Assembly: GCF_025562455.1 (NCBI RefSeq)
Contig: NZ_JAHPRO010000020.1
Location: 1 to 62,613, forward strand
Source: Acinetobacter sp. WU_MDCI_Axc73
GTDB lineage: Bacteria; Pseudomonadota; Gammaproteobacteria; Pseudomonadales; Moraxellaceae
DNA: 62,613 bases
Reading direction: 5' to 3'
A model generated the notes under the pieces. That model had not been told where the DNA came from. It saw only the letters and a program-made list of their open reading frames with translations, and made no database searches. Made by a program: the position numbers and the translations under genes. Every line of letters starts with the position of its first letter. Position 1 is the stretch's first letter. Shown one piece after another: positions 17,465 through 26,883 of this stretch.

Positions 17465-17911
17465 GTGGAAATCGAAATTATTGGTGATCAACAAAGTGCT
17501 ACTGAGATTTTAGCTTTAACTCAAATATGGGATCAGGCTCTAAATCAGCATGATCTGGATGAAATGACGAAAGACTATGCTGAAAATGTTTGTGTCTTTG
17601 ATGTTGCTTTACAGATAGACGATAAGAATGCATATCGCAACTTATGGCAACATTGTTTTCCATACTTTGGCGACAACATTCAGGTGCATCGACGAAAATT
17701 AACCCTTTATGCGGCCGATCAAGTGGCATTTATGCATTGTTATTCTAAAATATTAGGTGATGCTCAGACATCTGCTGAAGATATACCTTGGTGTCGCACT
17801 ACTGTTGGGTTTTACAAGGAATCAGGAAAATGGAAAGTGGTGCATGAACATATTTCAATGCCTTTTGATTGTGAGAAACAACAACCGCTTTATATTTTTA
17901 CAGCTCCCTAA
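17465..17911 (+). CDS. NTF2-like/SnoaL-type domain protein
   Basis: This 148-residue protein fits the cone-shaped NTF2-like fold: an N-terminal helix (A-L-T-Q-I-W-D-Q-A-L), a D-x-x-x-M-T-K-D-Y-A-E-N segment, and C-terminal strands with G-K-W-K-V-V-H-E-H-I-S. Proteins of this type are often small enzymes or binding proteins, so no specific function can be given. The start is GTG at 17465 with AAAAGG upstream. Confidence 0.72.
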   Translation: MEIEIIGDQQSATEILALTQIWDQALNQHDLDEMTKDYAENVCVFDVALQIDDKNAYRNLWQHCFPYFGDNIQVHRRKLTLYAADQVAFMHCYSKILGDAQTSAEDIPWCRTTVGFYKESGKWKVVHEHISMPFDCEKQQPLYIFTAP

Positions 17912-18020
17912 TATCAAAATCAAATTTGTTTGATTGCTTAAGCTAAATCAACTAAACCTTCTATGCTATTTGGCTTAGAATAGTGGCTTACATCACAAAA
18001 AATAGAAAGAAATCTAAACC

Positions 18021-19214
18021 ATGGGCTTATTGAAAACTTCGAAACATCTAGCACTGCGTCCCGTAGCAGCACGTGATCCTAAAGAAAATCATCGAGTCGC
18101 AACGCCTCTTGAGCTTTTATTTGATCTGATTTTTGTAGTGGCCATTGCTGAGGCGGGTCAGCAGTTACACCACGCGATTATTGAAAATCATCTATGGAGC
18201 GCATTGCCCTATTACTTTATGGTTTTTTTCGCGCTGTGGTGGGCATGGATGAATTTTACGTGGTTCGCTTCTGCTTATGACAATGATGATGTGTTTTATC
18301 GGCTGATGACCTTTGTACAAATTACAGGCTCATTAATCATGGCGGCAGGTATTCCTGATGTTTTTCATCATCAGGATTTTGACATTATAATTATTGGTTA
18401 TGTCATTATGCGTTTGGCTTTGGTCAGCCAATGGTTTAGGGCAGCGAAGCATGATCCTGCACATCGAAGGGTGGCTCTGCGCTATGCATTTGGTATTATC
18501 TTTGTGCAAATGGGATGGCTACTTTTTCATTTTTCACCCATCAACTTTACCCTTGAGCTGTTTCTATTATTGCTGGTGCTTGAGTTAGCTGTGCCAATCT
18601 TCGCAGAATGGGGCAATCCAACTTCATGGCATCCTCATCATATTGCAGAACGTTATTCATTATTGACGATCATTGTATTGGGTGAGTCCGTTGTGGCTTG
18701 TTATAAAGCCATTCAAGATGATTTAGCCACTCATATTGTTCATCCAGATATCATTTTATTAATGATAGGTGGTCTGATGATGATGTTTACCATGTGGTGG
18801 GCATATTTTGACCGTGATGCGCATCATTTACTTAAGAGTAGTAAACATGCATTTTTATGGGGTTATGGTCATTATTTTATTTTTATCAGTGTTGCCGCCG
18901 TGGGAGCAGCATTGGCCGCAGCAGTCGATGGGGCATTAGGTCGTGCAGAAGTAAGTGCTCAATTTATGCAATATATCGTTGCCGCGACATTACTCGCTTA
19001 TACCACCAGTCTTTGGCTGTTAAATGAATTACCTTATTTATCAGGAGCTAGACGTTGGTTGTATCCGATTACAGCGCTGATCATTTTTTGTATTCCTGCC
19101 ATTTCTCCGAATATTGGTTTAGGCGTTTTTCTGATGGCAATTGTATATGCGTTACGATTGATCTTCTCAAAATGCTATCTGGCCGATCGTGAGACTAGAC
19201 CTCATTCACATTAA
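18021..19214 (+). CDS. LtrA-family membrane protein
   Basis: This 397-residue protein has about 10-11 hydrophobic helices. It carries the LtrA N-terminal motif (T-P-L-E-L-L-F-D-L-I-F-V-V-A-I) and the family segments W-W-A-W-M-N-F-T-W-F-A-S-A-Y-D and E-R-Y-S-L-L-T-I-I-V-L-G-E-S. LtrA was first named for low-temperature growth in Listeria; its reaction is unknown. It converges with dusC, with 42 bp between them and no clear terminator. Confidence 0.85.
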   Translation: MGLLKTSKHLALRPVAARDPKENHRVATPLELLFDLIFVVAIAEAGQQLHHAIIENHLWSALPYYFMVFFALWWAWMNFTWFASAYDNDDVFYRLMTFVQITGSLIMAAGIPDVFHHQDFDIIIIGYVIMRLALVSQWFRAAKHDPAHRRVALRYAFGIIFVQMGWLLFHFSPINFTLELFLLLLVLELAVPIFAEWGNPTSWHPHHIAERYSLLTIIVLGESVVACYKAIQDDLATHIVHPDIILLMIGGLMMMFTMWWAYFDRDAHHLLKSSKHAFLWGYGHYFIFISVAAVGAALAAAVDGALGRAEVSAQFMQYIVAATLLAYTTSLWLLNELPYLSGARRWLYPITALIIFCIPAISPNIGLGVFLMAIVYALRLIFSKCYLADRETRPHSH

Positions 19215-19256
19215 GCTGGATTTAGAAAAAATAAGCTTTATCAATTGCTTGAGATA

Positions 19257-20195
19257 TTATGGATGAGATTGTAGTTTTGCCACAATCTCATCTAGTGTTT
19301 TAAGCCGTTTTATCTCATTCCAGAGCGCTTTGGCTTCAGGATAAGCTTTGCTCATCATGCCAAGCCATTGCTTATAGCGTCCGACCATACCAATTTCGGT
19401 CTTAAATGCACCATTCACAAACCGTAGTTGTAATTCGACTAAATCTTGCCATGAAAGGAGTGCATCATCTCTATTTTGCCGAATACATAAGGTTAAATCT
19501 GGTGTAGTTACTGCACCACGCCCAATCATCAGATCTTTACAGTCAGACTGTTGCTGGCAGGCTTTGGCATCTGCATTGTTCCAGATTTCACCATTGGCAA
19601 TCACATTGATGTTTAGAGCTTGCTGAATCGGCTGAATTTTTTCCCAATAGGCAGGTGGCGTATAGCCATCTGCTTTTGTACGTGCGTGAACTGTGAGCCA
19701 ACTCGCTCCTGCGTCTTCAATCGCATGGGCATTATCTAAAGTGTGGTGTTCATCTAAATAACCTAAACGCATTTTGGCAGAAACAGGAATATGTGCAGGG
19801 ACAGCATCTCGAACGGCTTTGACCAGTAAATGCACCACCTCAGGTTCATCTAATAAAATCGAACCACCCCGATGCCGATTTACCGTTTTGGCAGGACAGC
19901 CAAAATTTAGGTCGATCGCAGGTGCGCCTAGCTCTACGACTTTGGCTGCATTGGCAGCCAGCATTTCAGGATGATTTCCTAAAAATTGCACATGTACAGG
20001 CGTACCTGCGGCGGTTTTGCCATCGGTAAGCAGTTCTGGGCAAGAACTATAATAAACATGATCGGGTAAAATGCTTTCTGTGACGCGAATAAATTCGGTT
20101 ACGCACCAGTCAAAACTGCCTGTGTGCGTTAGCACATCTCGCATAATTGGATCGGTTAATCCTTCCATTGGTGCAAGAACTAGCTTCACATTCAC
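19257..20195 (-). CDS. dusC: DusC: tRNA-dihydrouridine(16) synthase
   Basis: This 312-residue FMN enzyme reduces uridine to dihydrouridine in the tRNA D-loop. The N-terminal A-P-M-E-G-L-T-D (FMN site), the catalytic motif N-F-G-C-P-A-K-T-V-N-R-H-R-G-G (active Cys), and S-A-K-M-R-L-G followed by H-A-R-T are seen. The A-K-T-V-N-R-H-R-G-G form is typical of DusC, which acts at U16 in E. coli. The start is GTG at 20195 (a second in-frame GTG is two codons later), with an AGG-containing site upstream. Confidence 0.92.
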   Translation of the reverse strand: MNVKLVLAPMEGLTDPIMRDVLTHTGSFDWCVTEFIRVTESILPDHVYYSSCPELLTDGKTAAGTPVHVQFLGNHPEMLAANAAKVVELGAPAIDLNFGCPAKTVNRHRGGSILLDEPEVVHLLVKAVRDAVPAHIPVSAKMRLGYLDEHHTLDNAHAIEDAGASWLTVHARTKADGYTPPAYWEKIQPIQQALNINVIANGEIWNNADAKACQQQSDCKDLMIGRGAVTTPDLTLCIRQNRDDALLSWQDLVELQLRFVNGAFKTEIGMVGRYKQWLGMMSKAYPEAKALWNEIKRLKTLDEIVAKLQSHP

Positions 20196-20269
20196 ATTAC
20201 CTGAAAATAAAAACAGCGTTTATACGGCATCTGTATAACGCTGTCTAGTCTGTGCTGCAAATTTAAAAA

Positions 20270-21079
20270 TTAACGATGTAAAATCATTTCCAGTACAAAT
20301 TTACTGCCAATAAATCCAATCGCCAACAGAATAAATCCGATTAAGGTAAAGCGAATGGCTTTTTCTCCACGCCAGCCAAATTTAGCATGACCTAACAACA
20401 GTGCACCATAAATAAACCATGAAATAATACTAAACGCGGTTTTATGCGCCAGATGTTGTCCGAAAAAGTCATCAATGGTAAAGAAGCCAAAAAATAACGC
20501 AACAGTGAGTAATACAAAGCCAGTTCGTAGTAAATCAAATAATAAGGATTCCATCGCTTGAAAAGAAGGCAATAAGTTGACCCAGAAACGGCTTTTTTGT
20601 TTCTTTTTCAGTTCCTGATTTTGAAACCACATCAAAATAGAGTGAATGGTGGCCATCAGCAAAACTGCATAGGCCGATAAAGATAAAATAATATGTAAAT
20701 CTAGCCCGAGCGAATGCTGCTCCATAAATTGATTGGGTTGACTAAAGACAAATCCGAGAATCAAACCCGTCGCTGCGACAGGAATGCCGATTAGATTAAG
20801 TGCAAGCGTGGGTCGAAAGGTGCTAAAAATCAGGCTTAAGACCAACATCAAACCTGATGTAAATGACATCAGGTTAAACACATCATAATTAATTCCCATT
20901 GGTGTGAGCATATCTTGAGACAGGACACCTGCATGCAAGATGAGACCTAAAGCCAGTATCAAGCCTAAAAACCAATGATTTGGTTCACGTTTTGACATCA
21001 AACTCATAAACAAATACCAAAATGCGGTGGTATATGCGATGAGTGCCAAAATGGTGTAAACCAATGGAAGACTAATCAT
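20270..21079 (-). CDS. ypjD: YpjD: CcsA/HemX-like inner-membrane protein
   Basis: This 269-residue protein has about eight membrane helices and the layout of the cytochrome c assembly (CcsA/HemX) superfamily. It is the usual divergent neighbour of ffh in gammaproteobacteria, where it is called ypjD. The family is linked to heme handling, but YpjD itself has no proven role. It lies 74 bp upstream of dusC on the same strand. Confidence 0.85.
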   Translation of the reverse strand: MISLPLVYTILALIAYTTAFWYLFMSLMSKREPNHWFLGLILALGLILHAGVLSQDMLTPMGINYDVFNLMSFTSGLMLVLSLIFSTFRPTLALNLIGIPVAATGLILGFVFSQPNQFMEQHSLGLDLHIILSLSAYAVLLMATIHSILMWFQNQELKKKQKSRFWVNLLPSFQAMESLLFDLLRTGFVLLTVALFFGFFTIDDFFGQHLAHKTAFSIISWFIYGALLLGHAKFGWRGEKAIRFTLIGFILLAIGFIGSKFVLEMILHR

Positions 21080-21275
21080 GTCAAACCTTTATTCGGGAGT
21101 TGGAGCTTCATTCGATCATTCAGTGTTAATTATAAATGAATAACATCAGACCCTAAAATTCATCTACATAACATATAAATTCGCGGCGAACTACAGTATC
21201 CTATAGCATCTATGCATAAATTTTCTATTTTGAGAAAGATTTTTTTGCAACTGGCCATTTTTAGCGGATTTTGCA

Positions 21276-22688
21276 ATGTTTGATACCTTAACAGAACGAC
21301 TCACGCAGAGTTTAAGAAATGTTACTGGCTCAGGGCAGCTGACCGAAGACAATATTAAAGATACCTTGCGCGAAGTGCGTATGGCCCTTCTTGAGGCTGA
21401 TGTTGCGTTACCTGTAACTCGTGAATTTATCGCGAAAGTTAAGGAACAGGCATTGGGTCAGGAAGTGATGACTCAGCTTTCCCCTGGGCAGGCATTCGTC
21501 AAAATTGTGCATGACGAACTGACCAAAATGATGGGCGACGCAAATGAAAGCCTTGACCTTGCGGCAAAGCCTCCTGTCGTAATTTTGCTTGCTGGTCTGC
21601 AAGGTGCAGGTAAAACTACTACAGCAGCGAAACTTGCGCGCTTCTTACAAGAACGTCAAAAGAAAAAAGTCATGACTGTTTCTGCGGACGTGTATCGACC
21701 AGCCGCAATTAAACAGTTACAAACGGTATCCGCTGAAGTCGGTGCTGATTTTATTCTGTCCGATGCTTCAGAAAAGCCGATTGATATTGTCAATCGTGCC
21801 ATTGAGCAGGCAAAAATTAAATTTGCTGATGTTCTGATTGTCGATACAGCAGGTCGTTTGCATGTCGATGAAGACATGATGGGCGAAATCAAAGAATTAC
21901 ACGCAGCAGTCAAGCCAACTGAAACTTTATTCGTAGTTGATGCCATGACGGGTCAGGATGCGGCAAATACCGCCAAGGCATTTAATGATGCATTGCCTTT
22001 GACTGGTGTAATTCTGACCAAAACGGATGGTGATGCGCGTGGTGGTGCTGCACTTTCAGTGCGTGCGATTACAGGTAAGCCGATCAAGTTCTTGGGTATG
22101 GGTGAAAAGCTCGATGCACTTGAACCATTTCATCCTGAACGTGTCGCGCAGCGTATTCTCGGCATGGGCGATGTCCTTTCGCTAGTTGAGGAAGTCGAAC
22201 GTAAAATCGACAAAGAAAAAGCCGAAAAAATGGCGAAGAAATTGCAAAAAGGCGGGTCTTTCAATTTGGAAGACATGTTAATGCAATTTGAGCAAATGAA
22301 AAAAATGGGCGGCATGATGGGCTTTCTGGACAAACTTCCAGGAATGAGTAATTCAGGCATTCAGCAAGCGATAGAGCAGGCGAATCCTGAAAAACAAGTC
22401 AAGAAGATGGAAGCTATTATCCAGTCAATGACGCCCAAAGAGCGTAAGCATCCAGATATCATTAATCCAAGTCGTAAAAAACGTATTGCGGCAGGCTGTG
22501 GTATGGATGTTTCAGAGATTAATAAACTGCTGAAACAGCATACTCAAATGGCTAAGATGATGAAAAAGTTTGCCAATCCATCTGGCATGAGCAAAATGAT
22601 GCGCTCATTAAGTGGAATGCAAAAACAATTTGGCGGTGGTGGTGGCGGTATGGGACCATTATTTGGCGGTAATGACGATAAAAAATAA
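21276..22688 (+). CDS. ffh: Ffh: signal recognition particle GTPase
   Basis: This 470-residue protein, with 4.5S RNA, delivers nascent inner-membrane proteins to FtsY. An N domain is followed by the G domain (G-L-Q-G-A-G-K-T-T-T near residue 106, D-T-A-G-R around 190, T-K-T-D-G-D near 250). The C-terminal M domain is rich in Met, with the signal-peptide groove and RNA-binding helices (G-G-M-M-G-F, G-S-G-type loop replaced by A-A-G-C-G-M-D), and ends in a Gly-rich tail. It is divergent from ypjD; a terminator follows. Confidence 0.97.
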   Translation: MFDTLTERLTQSLRNVTGSGQLTEDNIKDTLREVRMALLEADVALPVTREFIAKVKEQALGQEVMTQLSPGQAFVKIVHDELTKMMGDANESLDLAAKPPVVILLAGLQGAGKTTTAAKLARFLQERQKKKVMTVSADVYRPAAIKQLQTVSAEVGADFILSDASEKPIDIVNRAIEQAKIKFADVLIVDTAGRLHVDEDMMGEIKELHAAVKPTETLFVVDAMTGQDAANTAKAFNDALPLTGVILTKTDGDARGGAALSVRAITGKPIKFLGMGEKLDALEPFHPERVAQRILGMGDVLSLVEEVERKIDKEKAEKMAKKLQKGGSFNLEDMLMQFEQMKKMGGMMGFLDKLPGMSNSGIQQAIEQANPEKQVKKMEAIIQSMTPKERKHPDIINPSRKKRIAAGCGMDVSEINKLLKQHTQMAKMMKKFANPSGMSKMMRSLSGMQKQFGGGGGGMGPLFGGNDDKK

Positions 22689-22707
22689 TGGATTTTTCCA
22701 TACGACT

Positions 22708-22733
22708 AAAGGCGCTTGATGCGCCTTTTTTTT
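22708..22733 (+). terminator. Terminator of ffh
   Basis: AAAGGCGC pairs with GCGCCTTT around a 5-nt loop, followed by a run of Ts, 20 bp after the ffh stop. Confidence 0.92.
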
Positions 22734-22823
22734 ATCACAACAAAATCACTATTTTTTTCAGGTGATGTGTTATTTAAACTGAATCAGTTAAATAATAAGA
22801 TTGGGTAATGGGAAATAATAAAA

Positions 22824-23398
22824 ATGAAAAATGTCTATATTATTCATGGTTATCAGGCTGTCCCTGAAGATCATTGGTTTGGGTGGCTAGAACAGAATAT
22901 TCGACAAACTGGTGCTCATGCAGAACGGATTTTTTGGCTGATTCGTCCCATCCTGATTCAGAGATCTGGCAAGAATGTTTGAGCGCGCAGTGTACGGTCT
23001 TAAATGAAAATACCATTATCGTAGCTCATAGTTTAGGATGTGTATCAAGCTTAAGTTTCTTGAGTAAAGTCTTGAAAAACACATCAATAGCTGCGGGGAT
23101 TTTTGTGTCAGGGTTTACGGAACAACTCAAAGCCATACCAGAGTTGGATCATTTTATTTCGCAACAAACACTTGATGATAAACTCTTACGCCAACATATT
23201 TTCCGTCGCTATGTGTTTTTATCGAGTAATGATCCTTTTGTTCCACCGCCGTTAAGCATTCGCTTGGGACAGCGCCTGAATGCTCAACTATTTGAAATTA
23301 AACAGGCAGGACACTTTATGCAGGAAGATGGTTATGCAGCATTTCCTCAACTTTGGGAGGTATTACGTTCTTTGCTTAGTGAGTTGCAAGTGACATAA
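22824..23398 (+). pseudogene. RBBP9/YdeN-family alpha/beta hydrolase, frameshifted at a T6 run
   Basis: Two reading frames together make one hydrolase. The first starts at ATG 22824 (M-K-N-V-Y-I-I-H-G-Y) and stops at 22982. The second carries the rest to 23398: the nucleophile motif A-H-S-L-G-C, the acid motif S-N-D-P-F-V-P and the histidine motif A-G-H-F. They join cleanly at six Ts (22930-22935). With seven Ts the protein would read A-E-R-I-F-L-A-D-S-S-H-P-D-S and be 191 residues, the usual family size. This may be a true mutation, an assembly error, or a slippage-switched gene. The 3' end overlaps coaX by 52 bp on the opposite strand. Confidence 0.8.
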
Positions 23399-24105
23399 CG
23401 TTGCAAGCCTTTGAGCAACAAATCTTCCTCAACACGAGGCTGATATCTTTGCAAAAATTTGGCAAACAGAGGGGCATCACCGCCAGTCAGTACCAATTGT
23501 CTCGGTGATTGTCTTAAAATATGCTCAACAGCACTTAAAAGCCCTAATAGAATACCATGATGCACTGCATCCACTGTGTTTGTACCTGGTTCAAGATTAT
23601 CAAACGCTGAGTCTGGGATTTTAATGCCTTTGGTATTTTGAATAAGGGCGTCACGTTGCAAATATAAATTTGGCAGAATATAACCGCCCAAATGTTGCAA
23701 ACCTTCATTCAAATCAATTGTCAAAGCAGTTCCACAACCAATAATACAAAAATGCTGATCGGGTTCTGCCAGCGCCAGAACTTGTAACCAGCGATCAATC
23801 CCTAGTTGTTCAGGATGATCATAACCACAGCGTAAGCCTGCGTATTCCTGATGAACCTGTGCAAAGACCACAGGAATATCTAACTGGCTCAGAATAGTCT
23901 GGATACGCAGATTATTTAATTTATCTTGTACCGAGGATATTCCGACTTGTTGCAATTTTTGGGTTTTAAAATGTTGAATTAAACCTAGTAATAAATCGGC
24001 AGGGGACTGTAAATGTAATTCGGCAGCATGTTCAATAATCTGATCTGAATCCGTGATCCAGTATTTGAGGCGAGTATTCCCCACATCTAACCAAAGTTGT
24101 TTCAT
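23347..24105 (-). CDS. coaX: CoaX: type III pantothenate kinase
   Basis: This 252-residue enzyme phosphorylates pantothenate, the first step of coenzyme A synthesis. The acidic motif D-V-G-N-T (7-11), the pantothenate-site segment [14 protein letters not shown] and the late L-T-G-G-D-A are present. It overlaps birA by 4 bp (ATGA), so the two are translationally coupled. The last 15 or so residues (after L-L-L-K-G-L-Q-R-Y) look like an added tail, encoded where the gene overlaps the hydrolase on the other strand. Confidence 0.92.
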   Translation of the reverse strand: MKQLWLDVGNTRLKYWITDSDQIIEHAAELHLQSPADLLLGLIQHFKTQKLQQVGISSVQDKLNNLRIQTILSQLDIPVVFAQVHQEYAGLRCGYDHPEQLGIDRWLQVLALAEPDQHFCIIGCGTALTIDLNEGLQHLGGYILPNLYLQRDALIQNTKGIKIPDSAFDNLEPGTNTVDAVHHGILLGLLSAVEHILRQSPRQLVLTGGDAPLFAKFLQRYQPRVEEDLLLKGLQRYVTCNSLSKERNTSQS

Positions 24106-24869
24106 ATTTGGTTATCCTGAACTGTGATGCGACGCATCCGCCCTTGATAGAATGTCTTTTGTTGTCCATCCGTTGAAATAAGAACAGCGCCCTCCTGATC
24201 GATTCCTTCAAAGTGACCTGTCAGCAGTCCTTGATGATGTTCAAAATGAACCAATTCCTGCATAAACGCAGCATGATGATTGAACCGTTCTGCGAGATTG
24301 TAGCAGCCATGCTCAAACCATTGAGCTGCCTGCTGAATAGCCAGATAAAGCTGCGCAATAATTTCAATACGATCAAGGTTGTTTAAACCAAAATCAGTGA
24401 GTGAGCAGATCGGTTGTAATGGATCATGTGATACAGGGGTAAACAAATTGATACCCACCCCAATGATAGCTTGATGCTGTGACAAAGGTTCAACTAAAAT
24501 TCCGCCCCATTTACCTTGTTGGCTATATAAATCATTTGGCCATTTGACTTGCAGATTTAGACCCTGTAGCTTTGGCATTTGCAAAATATTCAATGCAACT
24601 TCAAGCGCTAAACGACCATCTAAAGGTATCTGCGAGTTGATAAGAGTGCTGAGATAAATATTGCCTTTGGGAGAAATCCATGCTCGTTGATGTTGCCCAC
24701 GTCCTTGCGTCTGGCTTTCGCTACAGATCAAAATGGACGCAATATTCTTTTGAGCCAAGCCACGGACATCGTCATTGGTCGATGTGGTCGTATGTTTCAA
24801 AATAACAATGTCAGGCACTTGTCCAGCATCGCTTAGTCGTTGTCTGAGTCGGCGAGTTTCTGCATCCAT
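24102..24869 (-). CDS. birA: BirA: biotin-protein ligase, catalytic domain only
   Basis: This 255-residue enzyme attaches biotin to the biotin carrier protein of acetyl-CoA carboxylase. The ATP/biotin motif [11 protein letters not shown], then K-W-P-N-D-L and G-G-I-L-V-E are seen, with a short C-terminal domain. The protein begins only about 20 residues before the catalytic core, so the helix-turn-helix repressor domain of E. coli BirA is missing. ATG at 24869 is preferred over a TTG at 24875. It is divergent from the TauE gene. Confidence 0.92.
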   Translation of the reverse strand: MDAETRRLRQRLSDAGQVPDIVILKHTTTSTNDDVRGLAQKNIASILICSESQTQGRGQHQRAWISPKGNIYLSTLINSQIPLDGRLALEVALNILQMPKLQGLNLQVKWPNDLYSQQGKWGGILVEPLSQHQAIIGVGINLFTPVSHDPLQPICSLTDFGLNNLDRIEIIAQLYLAIQQAAQWFEHGCYNLAERFNHHAAFMQELVHFEHHQGLLTGHFEGIDQEGAVLISTDGQQKTFYQGRMRRITVQDNQI

Positions 24870-24899
24870 GTTCAATTTTATAAAGTTGGAAAATCAGGT

Positions 24900-25703
24900 A
24901 TGGAGTTAATCATATATTTAGCTATCGGTGCAATCGCTGGATTTGCTGCGGGCTTGTTTGGTGTGGGTGGTGGATTAATTATTGTTCCGATTCTTTATAT
25001 CGTATTTACCCAGCTTCATTATGATCCCGCTGTCATTATGCATATGGCGTTGGGAACTTCTCTGGCGACCATTATTGTGACATCAATCAGTTCGGTGATG
25101 GCTCATCATAAACGTGGTGCGGTGTTATGGCAGGTATTTCGCAATCTGGCACCCGGTCTAGTGATTGGTTCTTTTTTAGGTGCGGGCATTGCCGATCTTT
25201 TATCTGGACAAAACTTACAAATTATTATTGGAATCTTTGCGATTTGGGTGGCGTATCGGATGTTTAAAGGTGCCAATGTGCTCGTTGATGAAACACGACA
25301 CTTGCCTTCAGCGCCGATGCAAATGTTAGCCGGTGGTGGCATCGGTATCGCCTCCGCTATTTTTGGAATTGGAGGTGGTAGTCTCACGGTTCCCTATTTA
25401 AATCGTAACGGCGTGGTCATGCAAAAAGCAGTAGCAACCTCTGCCGCATGTGGCTTACCGATTGCGATTTCAGGTGCAGTTGGTTTTATGTGGTTTGGTG
25501 TTCAACAACATGTCAAAGTGCCCAATGCAATTGGTTATATCCATATTTATGCATTTCTAGGAATTAGCATCATGAGCTTTATCACCGCAAAACTGGGTGC
25601 AAAAGTCGCGCATATGTTGTCACCTGCCATGTTGAAAAAATGTTTTGCTTGCTTACTCACAGTCGTTGGCACTTATTTTATTTATCAGGGGTTCATTCAA
25701 TAA
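24900..25703 (+). CDS. TauE/SafE-family anion exporter
   Basis: This 267-residue protein has about eight membrane helices. It carries the two inverted family repeats, seen as G-L-F-G-V-G-G-G-L-I-I-V-P near residue 18 and A-I-F-G-I-G-G-G-S-L-T-V-P near residue 158. Members export sulfite, sulfoacetate or other organosulfur anions; the substrate is unknown here. The ATG at 24900 begins right at the first helix. A longer frame from 24840 would overlap birA and is not supported. Confidence 0.88.
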   Translation: MELIIYLAIGAIAGFAAGLFGVGGGLIIVPILYIVFTQLHYDPAVIMHMALGTSLATIIVTSISSVMAHHKRGAVLWQVFRNLAPGLVIGSFLGAGIADLLSGQNLQIIIGIFAIWVAYRMFKGANVLVDETRHLPSAPMQMLAGGGIGIASAIFGIGGGSLTVPYLNRNGVVMQKAVATSAACGLPIAISGAVGFMWFGVQQHVKVPNAIGYIHIYAFLGISIMSFITAKLGAKVAHMLSPAMLKKCFACLLTVVGTYFIYQGFIQ

Positions 25704-25946
25704 ACATGCAATAAAAAGGACACATGGTCACTCATTCCTAGTTACTAAAATCCAGCTTTAAATGATGGTTTTAGTGACTGAGGAGCTGGTAAATAGCTTG
25801 ATATTTCCGATGATCTGAATATCGAATTGACTCAAAATGCAATAAAATTGTTAGACAATGACATAGTCAGCAAACCCTCGAATCAGTTAAAACAATCACA
25901 ATAAATGGCAGCGGAACGCCAACGTAAAATCAGAAACAGGTGATTC

Positions 25947-26642
25947 ATGAAACTTGAAGAGACAGAGAGCCTGTCGGAGCAAATTGCAAAACATATTAGT
26001 GATCAGATTATTACGGGTGAGCTCGTTGAAGGTGAGCGCATTCAAGAATTGCGTATTGCCAAAGAGCTAGACGTGAGTCGTGGTTCGGTCCGTGAAGCAT
26101 TATTGCTACTGGAACGTACTCACTTGATTCATATCTATCCACGTCGTGGCGCGATTGTTTCGGAAATGTCTTCTCAACAAGTGAAAGCTTTGTTCGATAC
26201 CAATGTATTGGTGTTGGGTCATATTGTGCAACGCATGAGTGAAACATGGCGCGTACATGAGGCTGAGCAACTACAACAGCTTATGGAGCATTTAGCTGAA
26301 CAGGTTAAAGTAGGCGACACTGAAAAATTTTATGATGGTATTTTTCAATATCTGGCTGTGCAGCATGATATGGTGGCAAATCCTTATTTGATGAAATTTT
26401 ATAAGGAGTTATTGCCTTCATTACGCCGTAGCTACTTTTTGACGTTGAATACTTCACGTCGAGAATTACAGGAATCTTTGGCATTATTTAAATTGGTCAC
26501 AGATGCCATTTTGATCAGAAAATCACATCAAGCAACACTATTCATGGAAGATTTTTGTCGTCATTTACGAAATTTGGTACTGGATTCATTGACTCGAATG
26601 AAACAAATTGAGTTGGCTTGGGCGCGTCGTTCCCGTCGTTAA
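25947..26642 (+). CDS. GntR-family regulator (FadR-like, FCD domain)
   Basis: This 231-residue protein has an N-terminal winged helix (I-A-K-E-L-D-V-S-R-G-S-V-R-E-A-L-L-L-L-E, the GntR signature) and a mostly helical C-terminal ligand domain of the FCD type. The ligand and targets are unknown; neither adjacent gene is an obvious metabolic operon. A ribosome binding site CAGGTG precedes the ATG. The 243 bp upstream has a weak dyad (about 25744-25775) but no clear promoter. Confidence 0.88.
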   Translation: MKLEETESLSEQIAKHISDQIITGELVEGERIQELRIAKELDVSRGSVREALLLLERTHLIHIYPRRGAIVSEMSSQQVKALFDTNVLVLGHIVQRMSETWRVHEAEQLQQLMEHLAEQVKVGDTEKFYDGIFQYLAVQHDMVANPYLMKFYKELLPSLRRSYFLTLNTSRRELQESLALFKLVTDAILIRKSHQATLFMEDFCRHLRNLVLDSLTRMKQIELAWARRSRR

Positions 26643-26883
26643 TGTGATTGGGTTGGTAACAAAAAACAGCGTGCCGATCTTAAATGATCGCATAATTTGA
26701 CGATATTTTAGCTCATCGCCCTATTTCTGGATAAAATTGTTCAACTTCAGCTTAAAAAAAGTCCCTATTCAACCACATTCATTTTAAAATAGTCTGCAAT
26801 AGAGATTCGACTGTGTCCAGAATATTGAAATCAGATGATTGAAATACCTTGGGTAAATAAAAAAAACTTTTGATCAGGACATT

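Noticed and set aside
22930..22936. Programmed -1 ribosomal frameshift in the hydrolase
   Set aside because: The zero-frame codons ATT-TTT-TGG do not form a canonical X-XXY-YYZ heptamer. Transcript slippage on Ts remains possible but unproven.
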